Below are positions 21,549-34,832 of a stretch of 64,000 nucleotides of DNA, piece by piece; within the stretch, counting starts at the first letter, position 1, and each line of letters opens with the position of its first letter. The notes beneath the pieces are model-generated. The model made no database searches and had not been told where the DNA came from. It worked only from the letters and a program-made list of their open reading frames with translations. The stretch lies in contig JAJVDF010000027.1 in the NCBI GenBank assembly GCA_022410635.1, forward strand, positions 2,037,860-2,101,859. Reading direction: 5' to 3'. The stretch comes from Tretioscincus oriximinensis. Its lineage: Eukaryota; Chordata; Lepidosauria; Squamata; Gymnophthalmidae. The position numbers and the translations under genes are program-made.

Positions 21549-24109
21549 GGAGTGCCACATGCTGATTGCATAGCAACATGGTGTCTGAGTGGAGTTCCGT
21601 CAGAAAACTATCACAAATCCACATAACTCATGTTAACTCTGCACTGGTGATGGTTTGGCATGGTTGTGCTTCAAATGGAAATTCCAGCATGGGGAATTCA
21701 AACTGCTGTCTAAAGGCAGTAGCAATGGCACCACCAAGGGGCCCGATTTGTGGTTGCTTCTGGCTTCAATAATGCCCTGCAATGAGGGTAAAGTATTCCC
21801 CATGGACTCTGATTCAAGCCAGCAGCCCAGCGCAGCTAAAGTTAATGGGTTTGTGTATGAAATAGTTGAAAATTTGAGCTGAAATAATTTGCAGCAAGTT
21901 ATTCTACTGCAACCTAAAACAGCAAGAAAATGAAAAGAAAAACTCTCAGTTGAGAAAAAATTAAGTATCATTACATCAAATTCATTTCTTGGCTGTGAGC
22001 AGATAATATTTCTTCACCATAAACCTTAGAATAGCTTTTCAGACTTGCCTCCAGAAGGGAAATCAGTCATCAAAACACCAGCCCTTTTATATCTTCACTA
22101 AATAGATTTCTTAACTACTCTTCATTAAATAATTCTAAGTGATTGTGGGAAAGAGCAAAAGAAAAAGAAAAGGTAACTCATACTGCTTGTAAATATTGGA
22201 TACTCTTTTTATGTACAGATTCGGTTCTTGATGACTACATGTACATACCATATAATGCAGTTTTCTTGGTGGATGCAGAAATAGATTACCCTGAATTTCT
22301 AGGAATACATTATTCATTACTACTCCCTCACATTTCATAGAAGAGGTAAATCTGGAAACCTCACAGTGAAATAATGGAAGTGGTCAAGCTGATGAGGTGA
22401 AGGAACAGCAGAATGGGACCAAAATTACTTGTCACAATGGATTGTTCTGACATCATCAAACTTGAGTAATGGAGGACAAGGTATGTAGCTCACCACCATC
22501 CATCTCCTTCTCCTTCCCCCCTGGTTGTCCTGAGTAGAAATTGACAATGTCTCAAAATCTACAACCTCAAATTTCTGGACAAATAGGAGGATCTAAAAAT
22601 ATTTACAAAACCAGAGGAGCTTTCTTCGGAATATATACAGTATATCGTACCCAACAATAAAGATTGTTGATCCATCTGTTCAACCATGTATAGTTCACTT
22701 GGATCTAAGGAGTCTTTTAATTTTGTACTATCCTTGTCTCAGATTTGTTTAATTTCAGAACATTTTCTGAAAAGGATCCAGAAGTCAATCCAATTATACA
22801 ATGATGCGCGTGATAGGGAGTTTTATAGCTATTTTCTGTACAAATGAGCATACATTATCTGATTCGGCTTTTAAAACTCTCTGGTTTTCAAGGTTTGCTG
22901 TTAACTTTCATTACTGCACACCTTAGTGAAACATGAAAGGGTGCAGACATACTGATGCAGTTTCTGCAGGACATAGTTCACGCTGTAGGTGTAGTTTTGA
23001 TGGCTTTGGTGGAACTCCTTAATGACAGCAAGTCTTATGACCATGACTGTGGCAGTTAAGTCCTCAATTCATTTAATTATATACTTCTTCGGAGCATGGT
23101 TGGACTCCCACTATTATATCAATGAGGCAATTAATTCCCCAAGGAGATACCAGTAACTGAAATCATTAGTGGCTCTCTATTGGACAGAAGTTTTAATTAT
23201 TCAGTATAATAAAACTCCTGCTTGTAGGCTATAATCCTTCCCCTGATGTCCCACAGAGACATTCCAGGTGAGTCATTCTGAAGGAATTTGCTTAGATTTC
23301 CTCCCCTCTCTTCTTCTTTGTAATTTGTTTCACCTACAAGTTAACTGGCTTACAGTTTAATCTTCCTTTTAAACAACCAAAGTTTCTTACATCAATTCAA
23401 CTCATGGATTGGTCCAGCATAGAAGACATATTTTAACAGACAATTCACAAAAACAATGAATATATTTGATTGGGAACTGTGTATCTTTTTCTTCTTTCTG
23501 TCAAAGAACCACCAATAAATTAAAAAGTTCCCATTTTTCCCTTTCTGTGTAGACTGTTCTTTCAATTTTGCGCTAGTTTACAACTTTCCAACCAAAGAAA
23601 CCTTTACAAGCTTTTTATAAAATTTGAACGCAAGATTTGTTTTACTTCTAGCTCTTCCACGCTCTCATAGATCAAACAAGGGCAGAACAGGTTGACACAC
23701 TTATTCAGAACATGGGGCAAGTGCCACATATATTATTGTTCCATGCCTTTTGAAGACACTATGAAATTTTGGAATTAAGGGGGAAAAAAATCAAGAAATA
23801 AATTTACCTCTGGAACCTGCCTGAACTCCATTTTTTTAAGGACCTTTAGAATATGCTTGTTTCATAAACTGTGTCTGCCTAATGCTTAGGTTTTGAACTA
23901 ATTGAAAACTGCATGTGGGCAGAAACAGAAAGAAAGTGCTACTGATGTCCAAGAAATGATGTCCTCCTGTTTCATACTACTACTCTCAGTAGTATATCAT
24001 CAAAATCACTGTCAGAGTGACACAGATACCCACAGCGACAAAGGAACACTTTTGTCAAGGTTGGAGACCTTATCTTTTACTCTCTAATCATGTTTATTTA
24101 AATCCACTA
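21549..24109. other. Unassigned DNA
   Basis: No recognised gene or repeat. Frames in this stretch are short and without domains. Confidence 0.35.
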
Positions 24110-24300
24110 GTGTTAGGAAATTTATTCTTCTTCTTCGTCGTCGTCTTCTTTTTCGTCTTCTTCATCGTCCGTCTTCTGTCTTCTCCAACATCACAGTTCA
24201 AAAGCATAAATTATTTGATGCTCAATATTCCTTATGGCCAAGTCTCACAGCCATAAATTACTTTCTTGCTCTTTTTCTTTGGGATTTTCTTTGCTTCTTT
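24110..24300 (-). mobile_element. RTE-BovB-like LINE remnant with TTC/GTC repeats
   Basis: On the minus strand the sequence encodes YGCETW and then, after a frame change, a block ending AFEL (codons for the RxDAFELWCWRR motif, with a TGA after AFEL). This is the C-terminal signature of RTE-BovB-type ORFs. On the plus strand CATCACAGTTCAAAAGCAT is the well-known complement. The frame is disrupted, and the left edge turns into a TTC/GTC repeat at 24122-24180. BovB is abundant in squamates. Confidence 0.55.
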
Positions 24301-24673
24301 CTCCTGTACAAACATAAAAAAAACTAAGAAAAGATCATGATGGAAAATGTTACTGAGGAACCTGAGGACAGTATTCATAATAGACAGTTGTTACATCAAG
24401 CCTTGCTGGAAAGGAAAATAAAAAGCTATTAAAGCAACAATAACCTCACAAATACCTTGCCAAGTAAGTCAGACTTCAGTGGAATGGTTTCAATATAATA
24501 ATTATTTAGATCTGCATCCCCCCAAAAGATAGAATTGGTAAAATCTGTGATGAGACACAGAAGTGAAATCGAGAAGACCTGTGGATGGGTTATTCTACGA
24601 TGAATGAAGATTAGAGCACCAGGTGAGAAAGAGAAAGGCGTTTGGACTACATGGTCTTTGAAGTAGGTTTGAA
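24301..24673. other. Unassigned DNA
   Basis: No recognised gene or repeat. Confidence 0.35.
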
Positions 24674-24793
24674 GTTAGGCTTGCCATTTTTTTTAAAAAA
24701 AGAGAGCAATGCTTATGCAACAGAGCAAATTTTAGCAAGTGCAGCTAACAATGCATGCAACATTGCTCTGTTCTTTTTTATGGCAACCCTAAC
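24674..24793. mobile_element. Short MITE with inverted ends, about 120 bp
   Basis: The left end GTTAGGCTTGCCATTTTTTT and the right end TTTTTTATGGCAACCCTAAC are imperfect reverse complements. The symmetry continues inwards (GAGAGCAATG against CATTGCTCTG). TGAA occurs just outside both ends but is too short to prove a target duplication. A non-autonomous hAT-like element is the likeliest reading. Confidence 0.5.
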
Positions 24794-26434
24794 TGAAGTT
24801 GGAGAATGACCCATTGATTTCTTTGTGTCCAACAACACATGTTTTTACAATCACCTTGTGCAATAGTTACAAACTAGCATATTAACAGTGGACTTTACAA
24901 GATTCAGATCAATCACATCATTGGTAGGAATCCACGATAATGTGCTTCCCTGATTGAGAAAAATGTGACTGGGAGCAGAATGTGGAAAACATAATGAGCC
25001 CCTTGTGTGTAAGATCTTGATGGAAGTAATGAACATCAGGCCATCCTGCTATCCAAAGTTGATCTAGATAGATATTTCACCTAGGTTTAAAGATTGTGTT
25101 AGGAATTGTTTTAAGGCACTGATTCTAATTGATAGGGAATCAGATTAAATGTAAGCGACTGAATGAAGGAAAAAATGAATGAATGAGTAAAGGTATCACA
25201 GCATTGGCTTTACCTGTATTATAATAATGGTCCAGACCAGATTATGCTGTGACCCAAAAACATATGCAAGAAACCGAGGCCTCTGTGGATTACACTTTGC
25301 TGCTGAAATCACTTCCCCAGGAGTCCTGAAGAGTGTCTGTGATCATGATTATACTCTGTTTAATTCAGATGAAATATAGCTGTGGAGAATGGGGCATCAC
25401 AGATTTATATTAGAATACAGATCCATAAGGCCCAGATGCTTACAACACAGACTCTTTTAATTTATGAGGGAAAAAGAAAATGCCCAATGCCCTAGTGATT
25501 CACTGATAGGATTCATGAAAAGAGTTTTACCCTAAGAAAATTCCAGCTGTTCCTCCCTTTTAATCTGGAAACAATTGAAGGGTGGAATTTGAAGGCATTT
25601 CATTCCAAAGGAAATGGCAAATGGCACTCACAGCTGCAACATAAAAAGAATCTTATTCATAAGTTGTCTTTTTCATTGATAACTATATCTGGCTATTTGT
25701 ACAAGCAGTTTTATGTGTCATTGCATTGAGTATTCCATTCACACGTTGTTTTATTATAAACTTTAGCAAAACTAAAAGATTGCATTCCAGGCCATTTCTC
25801 TCCATGAATTTATACATATTCACATATTTCATATGATGTTATATATCAAAACTAATAAAAGATTAATAACTAAAAGTACTCCCTTGGATGTCACTACCTA
25901 CACAACTTTTTAATTTAATTTTAATTATTAATTGTAGAGTTGTACTTTTCATTTTGAAATGGTAGACTTCCAAAAAGTCAAGCAGATTTTTTTATTTTTA
26001 TAGCATTTTCAGCATCACCTTCAAATTCCTTAAAAAATTATCACCCTGATTCAAAGTTAATCAAAGATTAATTCACTGGCATTATTTTGTTCAGTTGAAT
26101 AGTGCACCTGTCAGTAACAGTACTGCAGTCTGTTATTTTTGTGATCAAGAGATACTGATCCCAGTCCAGATACTACTGCTCACCTATGCTTGTGAAGAGT
26201 TATCCTGAAAAACAGATAATCATAATTCAGCCTAGATAAAAACATTAGAAAGATAAATTCCTTCTAACAGGGTGTCAAACAGATTAATATCTGCTTGGCA
26301 CATGGCAATATTTTGTGTAATGACATCTCATTTGACACATGAACATCACCCAGAAAACTGACACAGAATCCATTACCTTTGAAACCCTGCTTCCTTCCTA
26401 TAGCCATGCTCATAATTTAAAATCCTCAGAGTTC
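24794..26434. other. Unassigned AT-rich DNA
   Basis: No recognised gene or repeat. Confidence 0.35.
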
Positions 26435-26690
26435 TTTTCAGTAATAATATCCCTTGAGCTACTAAGAGGGCCTTTTCTGTGGCAGCCTCCAGGCTATAGA
26501 ATAATCTTCTCCAGGCGTCTTCATTGATGAAGTGATCTATAAAAATATTCTTATTTACCCAGGTTTTTAGTAATTAGTTTTCTCCTTTGAAGTATATGTA
26601 TTTTTTATTATGATTTATTATAATGATTATGTGATTTTTAATGTTTTATATTTTCTTTTTTCCTGTTAATTATGCTAGAATTCTGATGTT
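26435..26690 (+). mobile_element. L2/Vingi-like LINE 3' fragment
   Basis: AGAGGGCCTTTTCTGTGGCA corresponds to the RAFSVA block found near the end of L2-like ORF2. It is followed by decayed coding sequence and an AT-rich 3'UTR. Very diverged. Confidence 0.4.
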
Positions 26691-28059
26691 GCCTTCAGAG
26701 AAATAAACTAGGAGAATGCATTCAGCATAAACAGATCAGTTAATATGGATGGTTAACTTTTTTTCTTGATAGCAATCATAAAAGCTATTCAAATGTTTAT
26801 TCAGTTGAGTATTGCACCAGTCAATAAAGTGGGGCTCACATATATTTATCTGTTGCTGTGAAAGCTGAGGGCCTTTCTTTCCTGGGTTGTATTCTAGATT
26901 ATACACTATATTGCGAAAAACATTAGCATACCTACCCATTCAAGTGAATGCAGGTATGAGCAAATTATTTTGGCAACAAAGTGTATGTTCGGATAGCGAA
27001 TTTGCAAAAGTGTATATGGCCTTATCTTGTGGATAACAGGTTCCTAGTCCTAGGCTGCATTCCCATTAGAACTTTAAAAGGGAATGGAAAATGGATTTTA
27101 TTGCTCCACAATGAGAGCGAAGTGAAATTTCAATGCAAATAATGAGAATATATTTACTTATTTACTAAAATAAAATTATATTAAAATAATTAAAATAAAA
27201 TATGTAGTTGGAATAGCAATATAGAAACATATACATTTTTAGTTTTTTAAGAAAAATATTGCAAGTGGGTCAGATTTTGTCTTCTCAGATCACTTATTTT
27301 TTTTAGATATATCTGTTTTTATATTGCAGAGGAAAGAGTGATGCAAAATTTCAAGCTTCACTTGCCTTCTAAGTGATTTAAGACACATTTTCATTATTTA
27401 AAACACTTCAAATGGAAATCAGCAAGTAATAAAGGCAATAATAATGTATAAATATTCCATCAATCTTCTATTCTTGATGAGTTGTTGTATGAAATAGAGA
27501 CAGCCATACAGCGAATTCTAAAAAAAGGATGATATGCAGGTAATCAATCACAGGTTTCCATTCTACGTGCAATTTGTATATGTCTTTTAAGCATGTGCTT
27601 GGAAGAAACTCAGAGTTTAAAGCTCTGTTTGCAAAGGCCTTAGTAGTTAGTGTATTCTAAGGATTTGTTACATATGGGCTTCCTCCATATGAATGGCTAT
27701 GGTGTGTGGTTTTGGAGTATTGCTGGCTATCACCCATGGCAAATCTGCCTGCACTTACTATGGATAGTCCGTGAGTTCTATTACTGAGAGTGCAACACTT
27801 ATGTCTTCTTTTCCCTATGACAACCAGGGAAGTATGTGGATAGCAGGCCCCTTTTCAAGATGTTTCTTGGAATATGTTTCAGTGCAAAAAGGGGACATGG
27901 ACCATCTATAAACTAAAGCTTTCCTCAGATAACACTATTTTATGGAGCATTTTACATGCAATATATTTTTCCTTTATTATAATTTCAGGCATTTGCAATA
28001 TGATTTCACTCCCAATTATTGTTTTTCTGATGTTGGTGTATTTAACGCACTGTCACATG
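26691..28059. other. Unassigned AT-rich DNA
   Basis: No recognised gene or repeat. Confidence 0.35.
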
Positions 28060-28245
28060 AAAGATATCAAGACAAATATCCTACCTGTTTGAAAACCATA
28101 TTTAAATCTGATCTGAACAAAACTGTCCTATTTTAATTGTTTTTATGGTTTTCTACTCCAGTCTGCCCAGAGAACCACAGATTAATATAAATAAACAAAT
28201 AGTAAATGGATAATGAATGAATGAATAAATGAATGAATAAATGAT
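28060..28245 (+). mobile_element. L2-like LINE 3' end with GAAT/AAAT tail
   Basis: ATTTTAATTGTTTTTATGG, TCTGCCCAGAGAACCACAG and ATAAATAAACAAATAG, then repeats of GAAT and AAAT, form the usual 3'UTR and simple-repeat tail of L2-like LINEs. Confidence 0.5.
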
Positions 28246-29227
28246 TTTTAAAAACTATCAGATATATCCTGTTTAATCTGAGTTTGAATGTATTTGAATT
28301 AAAGCAAGTATCGTATTTGGTTAAAATATGTTAAATTCAACCCAAAGGAGTGGTTTGTTTGACTCCAACAGTTTTTTTTGGGTGTGTGTGTGTGTGTGTG
28401 TGGAGGAGTTCATGTATGTTTCTCTGGGATGAAGGTGTCCTGTAATGCAGATGGAACAGTCTAGTCAATGCCTTAGGCTGGTCTATCAACCCAGGATAGA
28501 CATGGCAAGGATTCCCACAGATTTCATAAATCTAATCTTTCCATAGACAAAACAAAGCAAACTCTTTGTAGTATCACCGTCTTTGGCAGTTAAAAAGCTG
28601 GAGATGCCTGAAAACTTTCTCTCTGAAATGTTTCAGCATCCCTTCCCCCTAGTTATAGTGATTTCATTGTGACCCAGCCTAAGCCTTTGGATACAGGGTG
28701 AGACAGAAATACAAACAAATACAAATAAATACAACACATTCACTATACATACTTACTTGCAAGAGCCAATCCACAGTGTTATATAAGAAATAACTATATT
28801 CAAAATATATTTCCAAAATCCTTCATAGAAGCCTGAACNAACAATATTCAATGACTACAAATTAGTGATGGGCAACTACAAATGCTCAGGTAGATGAAGT
28901 TTTCAATTGGCACTGAAAAGTCAATAATCTCCACACAGAGGAAATGCTATATAGTGAACGCGGTTAAATTGATGTGGAATGAGGTTTATAAAATCAAATG
29001 ATCACGGCAATAAACTTGCAGTAGCCATTATTTGATCTTGTGGCAGCAAATTCCCCCCTTGAATCGCATGTTTCATAAATACATACTCTATATTGCCCTG
29101 CCAAGTTGATTTCACTAGGGTAAATTCTGGGGTTTTCTTTAGGAAGACTGCGAAAAATAATTGCTATCTAATTTCTGTATAATAGGTTTCTCAAATACTT
29201 TGACATTTTTCTTTAGTCTTACTTTCC
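28246..29227. other. Unassigned DNA with a (GT)n microsatellite
   Basis: A (GT)n run of about 10 units lies at 28382-28402. One unresolved base at 28839. Nothing else is recognised. Confidence 0.4.
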
Positions 29228-29339
29228 TTAAATAGGAGTAATAGGAGGGAAGAGCAGTGTTTCCATAACAAAATTGAGATCACAGGGAAGGATGAAAAAA
29301 CTTTTGGAAAAATTATTTCCTCCTATTACTCCTATTTAA
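29228..29339. repeat. Perfect 21-bp inverted repeat, 70-bp spacer
   Basis: Bases 29228-29248 (including AAATAGGAGTAATAGGAGG) are the exact reverse complement of 29319-29339. The spacer has no coding potential. It may be a MITE or a chance duplication. Confidence 0.8.
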
Positions 29340-32300
29340 TGATGAAAAAGAATAAAATAGGCACAATAATAGTAGATTTCCAGCTTTGCAAAATTATTTT
29401 CAAGAAGCACTTTAAATAAGTGAAATAAGTGAAGCTTATTTCATATTACGTGTTCCTTTGAGAAAGAGTTAACTACAGACAATTGACAGTTTTTGTGAGA
29501 AGTACAGATTCAGCATTAGCAGAAACTGTGACTGTGCCTTGCAAAGAAGACAAATGTGTTTTCCATATTTAAAATCATTGTGGATAACAAACAGGTTTAA
29601 AGATATTTTGTCCACATGCTAATTGTGACAATAGAAGCTAGAATGTGTCATCTGCTTTGGACAAATCTATGGTGTTCTAGCCTAATCATGGCAATGAAGT
29701 CTATCAGCACATTAATGCAGCCATAAGCGAAAGTGTGTCTCTGGAAAGACACAAGGAGGTTCTGAAAAGCAGCACATGTTAAAAAATAACCTGTTCAGCC
29801 CATCAGTAGTAAATTCCATCCACACAGACCCATAATCCAGATCAGGGCAGCTGAAATGACCCTAGAACTTTTCCTTTCTTCCTACATAAAAACGTTTTTC
29901 CAGATTGACAGTAGAACTGGAGCTAGATTGATAGTAGAACAGGAGTAGATCATACCAGCACTCCTAGAAGGTTTCCTAGTCCAAGTATTCTGGCCAGTAC
30001 TGATTGGCCTCAAACCTTACCATGTATTTTGATTATAGCCATGCTGAGTGAAAATTCTACAGCATTGGCTCAACATCTACTATACAACTTTAGAACACCC
30101 TAAGCCTTTCAAAGGGATAGCCAAAGAAGTATTGTAAATCAAAGCACTGCCCTGCAGGTCCCGTCTATCAAATCTGGGTCTTTTTTCCTTACTTCACAAA
30201 TCCCATTTCTTTCAGTTTCCTAGCAATTGTGTTCTGACTGCAGACATGGAAGTAACTCTGTTTATACAGCAAGATTAGGCTTCAAATGTTGACAGTCCTA
30301 TTCCTTTTGTATATGAACAGAGGAAACAACTTGTCTACTAGTGATAAATCCTGTAGTGTGCAATTGCTGGCTGGAGCAGGAAACCATGCTTTAAAATGAT
30401 TCATTTTTATAAGTTTTAAGAATAGATACTGTTGCACTAAAATAGACCCTCCCCACCCGGGGGGGGGGCACTATAAAGTGGTAACGAAAGCTATTTAAAA
30501 TCCTTAATAGAGCACTAATATTTTGTCCCAGGAAGTGCAGAAAATGTCGATCCAGTTCCACTGGGATCATATTTATAGTATACATAAAAGTGATGCAAAA
30601 ATGTTGTTACTGTCTTAATAATTTTCCATTCTAAGAGTTCACTGTGAACCTTTTACGACCCTGAATTTCAGGAAGTTTGAAATTTTACATTTTGTCCAAG
30701 ATCTTAGCTTTGCTTTCTTTACATTAAAATGAAACAGGGCACATGCACACCCACAACCCATCTAAACAAGAGGGTATGAAAAGGGAATAAATAAACGAAA
30801 GCAGTATTAATTGTTATCACCAGATGGTTACCCATATCTTTTAGGGCACTGCTTCCTAGTTGATTTGAATATCATTGTGCTAAGCAAAAGTACATATTTC
30901 ACAGCCACATTTGCTAATGATCATCTGCACTTAAAATTTCACACCCTACTGATTATAACCCAGTCAAGAAGAATTCTCTTTACTAGTAGCTTGTTATTGT
31001 TAATGAAGTCATCACTATAGGTAGTTCTGCACTCATTGGTGTACTGGACCATAAAGCATGTTTTGAGCTCCCTGTTAATGGACTGGAAATTTCCTTCCAA
31101 TTCTGCTGCTTCTCTTTCAAAACTTTCAAATCCACTTACACTCATGCTTAACAGATAACCTTTTTCTAAATAGTTCTCTCCATAGCATATGGAGAAATAG
31201 GTATGTCTAGGAAAACTATGAGATCCCCTTATTAGAAATTCTGAATTCTGATTCATGGTTACCTATGCACATATTTCACATAAATAAATACAAATCTGTA
31301 CAACCGAAACAGGGTCTACTGGTACTGAAATGGGACCAAACTGTTGCCATTTTTGCATGTGGGACATATTATCTATATCACATGAAGTAGTTTGGCCAGT
31401 GCTGGACTGAACAGGCCCTAGTATGGACTAAGAGTAAGCCACACATCAGATCAACTAGTTTCAAAGACTGAGACCAACTATCAAAGCAGAAAGCTGGCCT
31501 TTCTTCATGTTTCTGGCAGGAAGCTGGGCTCCACATGGTATCTGATTTATGATTTGATCACTGTTTGGGTGAAAGTTCAATGCCAGTAGGTCAGTGCCTT
31601 TCATTGCATTGATTTTCTCTATCCTTTTACTTACAGCAGAGTCTGCCTACCACAATCAATCACAACAAATCAAAGCTTTAAAATACCGTCTCTACAAAGG
31701 GATAGAAAAGAGGCAGAGAAGAGGAAAATCAGTTTTAGAGAAATACATTGCTTCCGAGTTCCGATAAAGGAGAGGAAACTTTCTTGTGCTTATACAAACT
31801 GATTGACCAAATTTATACTGATTATCATTTACACTGATGGGTATTTTAAGGCGTTCTATCTGTCAGTGGCAGCAAAGCACTTGGCTCAAGAGGTAAGCAA
31901 AATTATATAGCAAGAGAGAATCTTTTTGCACAAGTATAAAAGTGTGCAAAAAGTGCCATTTAATTCCCTTTTGTCTTGGATCAGTTAGGAATAAATCTTT
32001 CTTTGAAAGATCTACTGAAGATGTTGGCAGGAATCAATCTTGGTTCTCCAAGAATGACAATACATTAAGTCCCAGACCATTTTATACAGTAACAAAGTCA
32101 TGTTTTGAACCAATGTAATTCACCCAATTATCACTAACATGAAAACAAATTGAAAGAACTATAATGCAAATTAGCAAAGAAATTAAAATTCTACACTAAA
32201 GCTTTTTCTGTTAAAACGAACAGAAATCCTTTAACATGGTGATGGAGTTGTTATAAAATGCTTGATTAGGCTGAGATCAAGGCACTGTATTGCTAATACT

Positions 32301-33599
32301 TTGAAATGGCTTCATTGTAATGTTCTGCATTGATGTTGCCACAAAGGCTATTCATCATCATGGTATCACCTCAGTCACTGTTTATCCCTGTAATAGATCA
32401 GACTGCTGCTCTCTTTTAAAAAATATGTTGTGTTAATAAGAACCAGAGAATTGAACAAAGAAGCAGTGAATAAGATGTGTTGGAAACACTCCTTCAGAGT
32501 AAAATTTAGGACAACCCCGCACTAAGACTAACAAGCATATTATACCAGATTAACAAGCATTCTAAATACAACTCTTCCCTAAGGGTGGTTCTAGACTATT
32601 ATGACATGATTTGGTGGTGGTGGGTACCTCACCTAATTGTGAGGATTTAGCAGTGGTAACATTGTGTTGTGTTTTTGAAAGTGCTTGTCACAGAACAGCA
32701 GAAAAAGAGAACTGGGTAAGTGTATCTTGTTTGCTCTGCACTCCTTTTTTTGGGCAGGCAGTACTCTGCTCCAGCCCTCATGCTTTGCAGTTGGCAATTT
32801 GCTCTTTTGCTTGAATGAAGAGAGGCAGAAAGATGCAGCATTTAGAAAAGATGTTATCGTTTTATATCCCAGTAACCCTACCCTATTAGACTTAGTAAAG
32901 TATGTTTAAAGATAACAAACTTGTGAACTCAGTTATTTGATAACCAGACTTGCAACCATCTTCTGCTACTTAGAAAATCACAAATAAGCATATTTTAAAT
33001 TTCAACACATTAGAAAGCCCAATAGACTTTCCTCTCCTAATTCTTTTATGGAAATTGTGAAGCAAAATGCTCCTTCTTTGTGTCATGTTTTAACCATGTA
33101 GACAAGATTGCAAGACCTACTGAGAGCAACAGTCCTGCCTCACAATTCTTTAAGTGAGGCAAGACATAAAGAGCTTTCTGGCACATTAAACATAACATCA
33201 GTTAATCCTCCAGTTTTATAGTGACTCTCTTGGACTATTCTTCACCTTTCTGCATTTCACTTTAAATTTTAATTATTTTCAAATAGAGATATACATAAAA
33301 TTTCATTTTTTTCCCCAATTAATTTTTTTCTTTTTAGTTAGTTCATTGACTTTCCTTCTGTTCTGTTTGCTTTATTTCGTCAAATATAACCCTATAAATA
33401 CACTATTGGCTCCTTCACATCAATATGTTTTTCTTTATTCTACATTTTTGTAGAAAACCTATAAAAGATCCAATGTTTTATCTCTTATCGAAAGTGTTAA
33501 TTTGTCCATTTCAGTTAAATCCACCAATTTAACAAGCCAATCCTTTCTCAAGGGAATTCATTCTTCTGTCCATTTCAGAGTATAGATAATTATTGCTGC
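29340..33599. other. Unassigned AT-rich DNA
   Basis: No recognised gene or repeat over about 4 kb. A G/C homopolymer lies near 30460. A minus-strand frame of 105 codons (31256-30939) has no recognised domain. Confidence 0.3.
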
Positions 33600-33705
33600 T
33601 CTAATCAAATATTTATTTATTTATTTATATTTATATTCCACCCTGTACCCAAAAGCAGATCTCAATAAAAAGCGATAAAAACAGAGCAATTTAAAAATAC
33701 AAAAT
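33600..33705 (-). mobile_element. L2-like LINE 3' end, minus strand
   Basis: The left edge is (TTTA)n, followed by TATTCCACCCTGTACCCAAA and AAAAATACAAAATC, the same terminal block as at 55207-55260 and 17095. Confidence 0.55.
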
Positions 33706-34724
33706 CTTTTAGTGTAGCATCATATTCATACAATGCAGGTTTATATTGATCAAATCCAGTGAGTAACACTTTGACTTCCATGGAAGTGCTACCTTTCTAA
33801 TTCTAGACATAAGCTTGTGGATCCCGGACAAACACTTTTGTGCCTTGTTGTAAGTTAACCATATATTGTAAAAGGTACCACTTTATTTTTTACATTTCTA
33901 ACATGTATTTGGAATCCTATGAAATATTTTACAAAACATTCTATAATCTTATGAAAGAAATATTTCAAAGTATAACAAAGTATGCAATTAAGAGCAGGCT
34001 GTCACATTTCCCCCATTGTTCCAAATGAATATTACGACCAACATTTCATTATTGTTTTCCTTGTTCTTGTTCCAGGTTCATTTGATTAGTTAATTTATAC
34101 ATTACTGGTACAGTTTTCTCTTCTCCCTTTTCCTAGCTCTGTCTCCCATAGCTGCCTTTGTTGTTCATAATCTTCATAATCCATTTCTCTTTCACCTTTT
34201 CTATATAAATCTATTATTTGTATTTACAAGAATCATTGGACATCTCTTGATTTAATTATTAATATCATCCTTTTGCAGTAATTTTAAGTATTTAATCCAC
34301 TCACTATTTTTCCCTTTTTTAATAAAATGTTGTGGGATATGCTTTGCTATTTATTTAATCTCCCCCTCTTCCAAGTTCCATATAAAGCATTCCTCACAAA
34401 ATGGTTTTTGAAGTCTGCATTAACTATTACTTTGTCATATCACAGGTAAACATGCCACCAACTTTACTGATACTGACTTTAAACTAAATCCAATCACTTA
34501 GCCAAATAAAATAACATGCATCTCACAATAATTTAAATTCCATTCTGCAACACTCTTATTTACTTTGCACTTCTTTTTCTCTGGAAGCCTTAAGGACCCT
34601 TATTATATTGTTCTTGAAGCATCACCTCCATAACCATTTGCATTTGTATTGCTGCTCAGAAACCCAACTGGTTAAAATACCCTATCCCTATTTTAAATAG
34701 CCCATAGCTATTTTAACTCCATAG
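33706..34724. other. Unassigned AT-rich DNA
   Basis: No recognised gene or repeat. Confidence 0.35.
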
Positions 34725-34832
34725 CCCCTGATGAAGTAGACTTCCCTATAAAAGCTTAAGGTGTCTACCTTCTTCTTATTAGTTTTTATGGTGCTGTGAG
34801 ACCCACAAATATGAAATACAGTTTTGAATAAT
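34725..34832 (+). mobile_element. Penelope-like element 3' end with hammerhead-like core, plus strand
   Basis: CTGATGA at 34728-34734 is followed by AGTAGA, TAAAAGCTTAAGGTGTCTAC, ATTAGTTTTTATGGTGCTGT and GAGACC. The order matches the 3' region of the element at 62602-62724 (minus strand): CTGANGA, stem, GAAAGCTTATG, then GTTAGTCTCAAAGTGCTAC. The GAAA box has decayed to AAAA here, and stem II is weak. Confidence 0.45.

Noticed and set aside
30939..31256. A 105-codon minus-strand frame with FEREAAELEG-like residues
   Set aside because: It resembles the FERDAAEL stretch of the Penelope-like protein only over a few residues. No other block matches, so chance is likelier.
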